Below the pieces are notes generated by a model. It was not told the origin of the DNA and did not search any database. It saw only the letters and a program-made list of their open reading frames with translations. The translations under genes and the position numbers were made by a program. A stretch of DNA of 58,409 nt, from positions 1 through 58,409 of the forward strand of contig JBBHKE010001866.1 of NCBI GenBank assembly GCA_037447655.1, in the 5' to 3' direction. This document shows, piece after piece, positions 52,877 to 58,409 of this stretch (position 1 is its first letter; every line of letters begins with the position of its first letter). This DNA is from Zygnema cylindricum. Lineage: Eukaryota > Streptophyta > Zygnematophyceae > Zygnematales > Zygnemataceae.

Positions 52877-54469
52877 TACTGTACACCATGTATCGCTATT
52901 ACTGTTAATGTTTTTTTCGCCACTTAGGGTGCGTCTCTATGTACTTCAAACTTAAAGAATTTACTTTGTTTTTTAGCGCAGATCGACGGGACCCTGATTT
53001 CGGGTGTCCCTATGTAAACGAAGTTGTCACCTAAGGGCGTGACGATTGTATACGTCGACAATGCCCGTGACGGTTGTCCACAGTGTATAATCGGTGATGA
53101 CGCACAAAATTGTAAAAAATTGCTTTGAATGTCGCATAACCTTGCGTGACATTTGTAGACGTTCAACCTTCCAACACTCTGCCATGAAAAATGCCCATGG
53201 TTGAAGAAGTGTCGTTTCCGATACCTTTTTTGTATGGTTGCCTTCTTGGACTTATTACCCTCTTTTGTTCGAGTTAACAAACATAACACTAATAACCGTG
53301 GGCTTTTATTTTTTTAAAGCAAAAAATTGCTTCAATATCTTTGGTAGTGGTCGAAAAACAACACTCTCACTGTTTTCTCCAACTTCCCACCGGTCACCGT
53401 AGAGCCGTCTCGTGACGAGATGAGGAATAGGGCAGTTTGAAGGAGAGAATGTGAGGGTGCATGAGAAAAGTTATATTTGGAATACTAAGCCGATGGATGG
53501 CCACTAGGCCCCACGGTCTATTTATATTCCTTGTAGGAGTTATCTTATCGAGAATAATCTGAATTTATACTTAAATAAAATAAATCAAAGCATAAACAAC
53601 CGCGAAAGACAAACAACAACTGAAAATGACAATATGCCCGACACTTATGAGGTTTGAGATAGTCAAACTCAAAAGATGCGCATAAGCCAAATAGAAATAA
53701 ATACACAATCACAAGAAATAAAACAACAAATCAATAATCCCAACATGCAACTTCCACACTAATTAAAGTCCAGCCACAGCCGAGAAAAGAAGTTTGTGTC
53801 GTGAGAACGCGGTCGAAATCCACTCAAAAGGACGAGAGAAGTGAAGGGAAACCGTGTAGGTCTTGGCCGAAGCAGTATAGATTAATATGTAAGGCTTTAC
53901 AAGATATTGATAATGTAATAGAAAACTAGACGCTTCACGCAAAGGCAGAAAATCGCCTCTAAGCTGTCCGGACAATTTTACAAATAAAAAGATGGCTGTA
54001 GAAAATCCTCAATACTGAAAATAAAACAGTAAATAAATACATAAATAATTCCTGCACTTGAAAATTGTGACCAGGAAATAATCTAAAATGAACTAAGTAA
54101 CCAAAACTACGCCTAGCAAAAACATGCCAATCAGAGTAAAGCGTGCTATGTAAATATTTGCGTCTAGTTTAGATTCAGCCAATAGGAGGCCGAAATCCTA
54201 TGCCCTACGTTACAGAATCTATAACCTACGGATTAAAACCCTTCCTATCTACATGTGAATGCGTGAACCTCCAAATGGTTCACGACTTAAAATGGTCCAA
54301 TCACGTCGCTTCGACAAAACTGACAACCGATTTGTCTGTCACTTGTGTCGACGGTCCAGATGTGATATTACGAAAATCGCATACTTTGTGTCGACGACCG
54401 AGATGCTACTCCACGCGAAATGATGAAAATTTGTTGTCGGTAGGGATTCAAGTGAATGAAAGCTTGTAC

Positions 54470-54880
54470 GGTAGGACCGCAGATACGGTCAACTTTGTCG
54501 TAGCGCAAATTCTAGAAAATGTAAGTCGTACGGTTGACGTGTAATGATCGAAGTTATCGTTGGCGAGAATCGCGGAAAATATATGTAGTACGATAAGTTT
54601 GTTTGTACCGACGTGAATTTGAACATGAGTTGTCGGCGAAAATCCTGGAGAAATAACGAAGTACGGTCGACGTGAATCGACCCGATTCACTGTCGTCGAA
54701 AATCCCGGAAAATATAAGTCGTACGGTACAAGTCGACGTTGGCAGAAAACCGAGGAATTCTGAGTTGTACGGTCAACTTGTCGTCGCCGCATATTATGGC
54801 CAAAAATGAATACGTACGGTCGACGCGTACGGCGATGTAAAAATTGTACGGTTGACGCGAACGCGAAATATGGGTATGTA
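54470..54880. repeat. Degenerate repeats (GTACGGTCGACGTG / GAAAATCCCGGAAAATATAAG)
   Basis: Six or more units of about 60-70 bases, each with TCGNCGAAAATCNCGGAAAAT and a following GTACGGTNGACGTG. Apparent minus-strand frames through it share repeated segments. Confidence 0.75.
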
Positions 54881-55201
54881 CGGTCCTGCGAAACCCAAAT
54901 AACACCCAAATATAAACTAGTGTGGCGGCTGCCCGTCCTAACACCTAAATATAAACAATTAGAATGGCGGATGAGATGCGGCATGACACGGCATGTGCGG
55001 CTTGGTGAGGCACCCTCAAAGATTTCTCAGGATTTCGTCAAATGGCATCGTACTTTTCAGACCGTTGGAATAGAAAAATCCGTACCGAACGAAATGCGAC
55101 AAAAAATTAACAAATTGTGTACTTTGATGGACGCAAACGGACAAAACATAACAACTAGTGTACCTTACGCCGTTGCTTCAATTCGTTTGAAATTTTTGTA
55201 A
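54806..55201 (+). CDS. Unrecognised 131-residue open frame inside the 2.5-kb element
   Basis: Starts at ATG with a basic, Cys-containing N-terminus that overlaps the repeat region, then reads SKISQDFVKWHRTFQTVGIE, KSVPNEMRQKINKLCTLMDA and ends AVASIRLKFL-stop. The later half has an amphipathic, protein-like composition. I recognise no family. It could be an exon or terminal fragment of a transposon protein, or chance. Confidence 0.2.
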   Translation: MNTYGRRVRRCKNCTVDANAKYGYVRSCETQITPKYKLVWRLPVLTPKYKQLEWRMRCGMTRHVRLGEAPSKISQDFVKWHRTFQTVGIEKSVPNEMRQKINKLCTLMDANGQNITTSVPYAVASIRLKFL

Positions 55202-55679
55202 AATATGTTACACGTGCGAATACGTGTTCCTATTTGTATTTCGAAAATATTTTGTTTAAAAATACATCGGCCATGTGTTTTAAATAAGAGTTTGAAGATG
55301 GTGATTTTGGCGTGGCGGTGGATCGGAGAACGCAAAACGACAACGTGATGACGCAAAATGTATTTTTATTTTTGTATTTGTTTGTACGGTTGAAACTTAC
55401 GCGGTAAGGCTCTAAGTTTTATACGAAACGACAAAAAAAAAACCCTTACTTTGGCACATAGAGACGCACTCTAAACCATCTTTTCTAAGGACACAGTTGT
55501 CGGATTATGGATCGGATGGTCTAGTTTGAAAGCCAAGATTCTCACATTCCGATTCGCGGTCTCCATCTGAAAATCGAAAAATTGTGTACGTATAAAAGAT
55601 GGTTAACGTGGCAAAAAATGTTGAAATCACTAGATTTAGGGGAGGTATTTTCTATGTCTTAATTAGCTAAAATAGCCTA

Positions 55680-55911
55680 AAGAAAAGCACAGGCAGTCTG
55701 CCTCCACCTTCTCTCTCTAAACCCCCATAATTGTTGTAGTCACTGAAGGAGAGAGAGGGCGGTGGAGCCATGGCTGCCTCAACTTCATAAGCAGTACTAA
55801 AGAGTGACCTAAGTCACTCTCAACAAAAAGGTTGAGTCCGGCAGGACTCGAACCTCCGACCGGCAGAGCGAGGCGTAGCCGTCAGCTCTTACCAGTCTGT
55901 CGTAGTAGTCC
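55680..55911 (-). mobile_element. tRNA-derived SINE (candidate)
   Basis: On the minus strand, 55911-55834 resembles a tRNA: A-box-like ACAGACTGGTAAGAGC, and a good B box GGTTCGAGTCC within GGAGGTTCGAGTCCTGCCGG. There is no 3' acceptor-stem complement to GGACTAC, so it is not a tRNA gene. A tRNA-unrelated part follows, with the hairpin GAGTGACTTAGGTCACTC and CCACCGCCCTCTCTCTCC, whose inverse (GGAGAGAGAGGGCGGTGG) also occurs. The 3' end is not defined. Confidence 0.55.
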
Positions 55912-55999
55912 GTTAAGATACATAGGGTTTGATAGCCATTTAAACATTAGCTATATCATTAATCCGATTAACAGAATACCAAATTAAGGACATAAGAAC

Positions 56000-56480
56000 T
56001 AGTTAGGTTTTATTACGCACGAAACAAATGTACCGGACATTTGTTATTTTCGACGGCGAACATGAAAAGCCGATTTGGATCCGACGGCCCGCATCATCGC
56101 CGAGATCTCGGAATGGTCCTCTTGGCGGTTTTTGGACGTGACATGACCAGTCGACACGTGGCAAGATATCATTAGGAAGCAGGAATCCCGGGGAGCATAA
56201 GGACAAGTCCAAACGAGACAGACGTCCCCTCCATGGCCTTGTCGTACACCAGCCTTACAAAAAGTACATCAGCCGTAGTACCTTTCTGTACTGAACAGTC
56301 TTCTGATTGGTTCGTATATCAGTAGATAGGGGTTGAGAGAGGGGTTTAGAACTTAGAGGATTGAGGAGGTAGCCGTCTCTCTCCCAACAAGCCTGTATAA
56401 ATATTGGCATCTTTGCCACTTGATGATTAATTGCCTGGTTGGGCATTTTCAGTGATTCTTTTTGCTGTGGACTCAGGGGA
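56000..56480 (+). repeat. Probable Copia LTR/leader region
   Basis: Upstream of gag. Contains a TATA-like TATAAATAT at 56396-56404 and blocks shared with 1880-2115. LTR ends, a tRNA-Met-type primer site and the 3' LTR were not found. Confidence 0.4.
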
Positions 56481-56598
56481 GTCCATACTGCACAGGGGTG
56501 CAGTCAGATTGTCTATTTACATGCTTGGGTAGCAGTGGTCCAAATTGAAAAAGGGCTAGCCAAAAGCTATCTAGAGGCTTCTTGAATTCAGTGATCCA

Positions 56599-57315
56599 AT
56601 GGGGGACACAGAATTGCAGGTTATGGGCCCACCCTCTAGGGTGCCCATCTTCAACGGATCTGGGTTCATTTACTGGGAAGCCATGATGACAGGAGGATTG
56701 TGTGAAAAACGATACTAGGATATCGTCAGTGGAAAAGTGAAACGTCCATCTCAGGGGACTGCACCAGGGTTTGATGGAATGAGGTTTTTTGCAACAGCAT
56801 CTGCTCCAACGGAGGAGACAGACAATGGGGAGAGCAGTGTGTCCGAAAAAGGGAAAGAAAACGAGACACCTCTTAGTCCTATTGCCACGGCACCCGGAGC
56901 GGTGGACGTGAAGACCCAGGAAAACGATATTCAAATGTGGGAGTACACCAACATGAATGCCAGACATTTCAATCTGAGACACCTCACTCAAGCTCTGGCG
57001 ACCTCTCATCTTCACATCTTCAAGGTCGAAGAGTTGTGGATGACTTTAGTGGAGATCTATAAAGCTGGTACCATTCAGGAGCTCCAACTGGTGGAGCAAA
57101 GGTTGTGGAGTTACATTTACAAAGGAAGGAAGATGTTAGATTACTGTAGTGATCTCTCTTGTCTTTATATGGAGATGGAGAGTGCCGGATGGACAGGCAC
57201 AATGAAGATGAAAGTCAACACTCTCATGATGAAGCTGCCTGAGGAGTATGAAAACATAGTGTACCGAGTGCAAAAAATGGATGACAATTCTTGGAAGTGG
57301 AACAGCGTGGTCTAA
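56599..57315 (+). pseudogene. Copia gag, interrupted
   Basis: The frame starts at ATG 56599 (MGDTELQVMGPPSRVPIFNG), has a TAG at 56716-56718 where the family reads through to DIVSGKVKRPSQG, then runs to 57315. The middle part matches the Copia-type gag helical domain: LWMTLVEIYKAGTIQELQLV, KMLDYCSDLSCLYMEMESAG, MKLPEEYENIVYRV. Near 57300 the frame shifts to LNDTLTREHHR. Decayed. Confidence 0.85.
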
Positions 57316-57472
57316 ATGATACTCTTACCAGAGAACACCATCGAGATCCGCAGAGGATGAAAAAGCATTCAAGCTCTAGCTGCCGGAACAAACCGGTGGA
57401 GGAAGGATCCGAAGAAGCCGTACAACAGCTTCAAAGGGGATCAATCTGGAGAACCCAGGCCTCTAAAGGGTC

Positions 57473-58285
57473 TGCCATTTCTGCAAAAAGTCGGGACACT
57501 TCAAAGCTGCTTGCATCAAGCTGTTGGAGCTGAGGCTCCAAGAAAACCGTGGAGGGGGCTCTTCCGGAGGGAAAAAGAAGGCGCTTGTGGTCACACGAGT
57601 GAAAAGAGAGACCGAGGAGGAGGAGTCTTCTGAGGAGGAGGATGGGGAGCTTCTCCTTGACGAGAATTTGGAGGAGAAAGAGATTCCTCGGAAACAGAAG
57701 TGTGCTCTTCGAGCCATTCGGGAAGCTCTAGAAGAAGGATGGATCATCGACTCAGGTGCATCCATGCATATATGCTGTGACAGGCACCTCTTCACTAAGC
57801 TAAGAAAGATCCCCAGTGAAGAAATAGAGTATGGGGATGGGAGAGTAGTTACCATAGATCTAGTAAGCTCGGTAGATCTGAAATTTTTAGTAAAGGGTAA
57901 GACTTCCATACTCACCTTCTCAGATGTGCTCTACATTCCTCAGCTGAGTAAAAATCTTGTGTCTACTTTTGTATTAGATGACAAGGATTTTGATACCTTC
58001 ACTAGAAAAGGAGTCTTTACAGCTAAGTACGTAGATGAAGTTTACTTCACAGCAGATAAGGGTAGCCAAAGAATGTTTAGGCTTTACCTGAGTAATGATA
58101 AGAAGAGTGCTTACTACGGTGGTGTCCCGAGCTTGATGATCTAGCATAAGCGGTTGGTGCATGTGCATTTTGACAGGCTGAGGGAAATGAAAAAACTGGG
58201 TATAGTAGAAGGCATTCAGTTTGGGGATAATAAAACGATGGATGATTGTAGAGGCTATGCCCAAGGTAAGGCTCACAACCTCTGC
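57473..58285 (+). pseudogene. Copia zinc knuckle, protease and pre-integrase segment
   Basis: One frame reads the CCHC knuckle CHFCKKSGHFKAAC (57473 on), a basic then acidic linker, and the aspartic protease start WIIDSGASMHICCD with the DSG triad, LYIPQLSKNLVS and VFTAKYV. A TAG at 58142-58144 follows, where TGG of LWH is expected, and the GAG-pre-integrase block continues as HFDRLREMKKLGIVEGIQFG. The usual C-x-G-C of that block reads CRGYAQGKAH. Integrase, RT and RNase H are absent: homology stops at about 58283. Confidence 0.88.
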
Positions 58286-58409
58286 AATTCTGTGTCCTCC
58301 ATTGGACTACAGAATACAGGAAGCCTCTAGATAGTATTTAACTAACCCACTTTAAGCCACGACCACTTCTGCCCAAGAAGGCAAACTGAGAATTTGACTG
58401 CACTCCTGT
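58284..58409 (-). mobile_element. Inverted copy of the Copia leader and gag start
   Basis: The reverse complement of 58409-58284 aligns, at very roughly 75-80% identity by eye, with 56491-56622: GTGCAGTCA, TATCTAGAGGCTTC, TCCAATGG(A/G)GGACACAG and AATTGCAG occur in the same order, including the gag ATG and first codons. It runs off the window edge, so a second, oppositely oriented element may continue. Confidence 0.85.

Larger units (their letters stand above)
52927..55471. mobile_element. 2.5-kb element with GGGTGCGTCTCTATGT ends, TA target
   Basis: Left end GGGTGCGTCTCTATGT, right end inverse GAGTGCGTCTCTATGT. It splits MITE E with TA on each side, and the empty site is CTTAAACC. The TIRs and short TA/TWA-type target suggest PIF/Harbinger- or mariner-type mobility, which I cannot decide. 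The 53290-54190 interior shows no recognisable gene. A GTACGG-rich tandem region and one ATG-started frame follow. Confidence 0.7.
52884..55625. mobile_element. Short-subfamily MITE E split by a 2.5-kb element
   Basis: CACCATGTATCGCTATTACTG ... CGCCACTTA is the left part (52884-52926). TAAACCATCTTTTC..., the continuation, resumes at 55472 with the central palindrome and GTGGCAAAAAATGTTGA. The final CACGGTG end is missing. The uninterrupted arrangement CGCCACTTAAACCATC is seen at about 29729. Confidence 0.8.

Noticed and set aside
53340-53560. Solo LTR
   Set aside because: A TATTTATATTCC stretch looks LTR-like, but no TG...CA ends or target duplication could be found.
54448-54984. 178-residue minus-strand protein
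   Set aside because: It runs through the degenerate GTACGG repeats and its own sequence is repeated accordingly.
55834-55911. A functional tRNA gene
   Set aside because: The B box is good, but the 5' GGACTAC has no 3' complement and the arms do not fold properly; a SINE head fits better.

Overview
This window is nuclear DNA from a green-lineage (streptophyte-like) eukaryote. Genes are split by ordinary GT-AG introns. The plastid-type aspartate aminotransferase and the phosphatidylglycerophosphate synthase read like land-plant proteins, and the rest is AT-rich and crowded with transposable elements. I cannot name the species.

Layout: 1-3.7 kb holds a tandem repeat, a hAT-type element with a MITE inside its terminus, and two more MITEs. 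3.8-10.6 kb is a complete plastid aspartate aminotransferase gene (+, 11 exons). 9.5-23.6 kb contains a duplication covering the last two exons of that gene and the last exon of the convergent PGP synthase gene (-). Between the two copies lie a spacer, an 818-bp tandem array and a decayed non-LTR retrotransposon. 22.9-29.1 kb is the PGP synthase gene. 30.3-36.7 kb is a FUSC/aromatic-acid-exporter-like membrane protein gene (+), head-to-head with PGP synthase. 38.9-40.6 kb carries parts of an unrecognised gene (-).

40.8-50.1 kb is the most unusual part: a 9.3-kb interval bounded by ~460-bp terminal inverted repeats and a perfect 8-bp target duplication. It carries the 3' half of a proteasome alpha-type-4 (PSMA4/PAC1) gene with introns, a stop codon and a 1-bp deletion. 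It looks like a Mutator-type element with a captured gene fragment (Pack-MULE-like). Inside it a MITE holds two younger insertions whose empty sites survive in a sister MITE at 51.8 kb.

50.2-55.6 kb is a run of nested MITEs and a 2.5-kb TA-flanked element. 55.7-55.9 kb looks like a tRNA-derived SINE. 56-58.4 kb is a decayed Copia retrotransposon that ends in an inverted copy of its own leader.

The cellular genes have housekeeping roles (plastid amino-acid metabolism, phosphatidylglycerol synthesis, membrane export, proteasome) and show no pathway link. What ties the window together is transposon-driven remodelling. No ribosomal RNA gene, intact tRNA gene or CRISPR array was seen.
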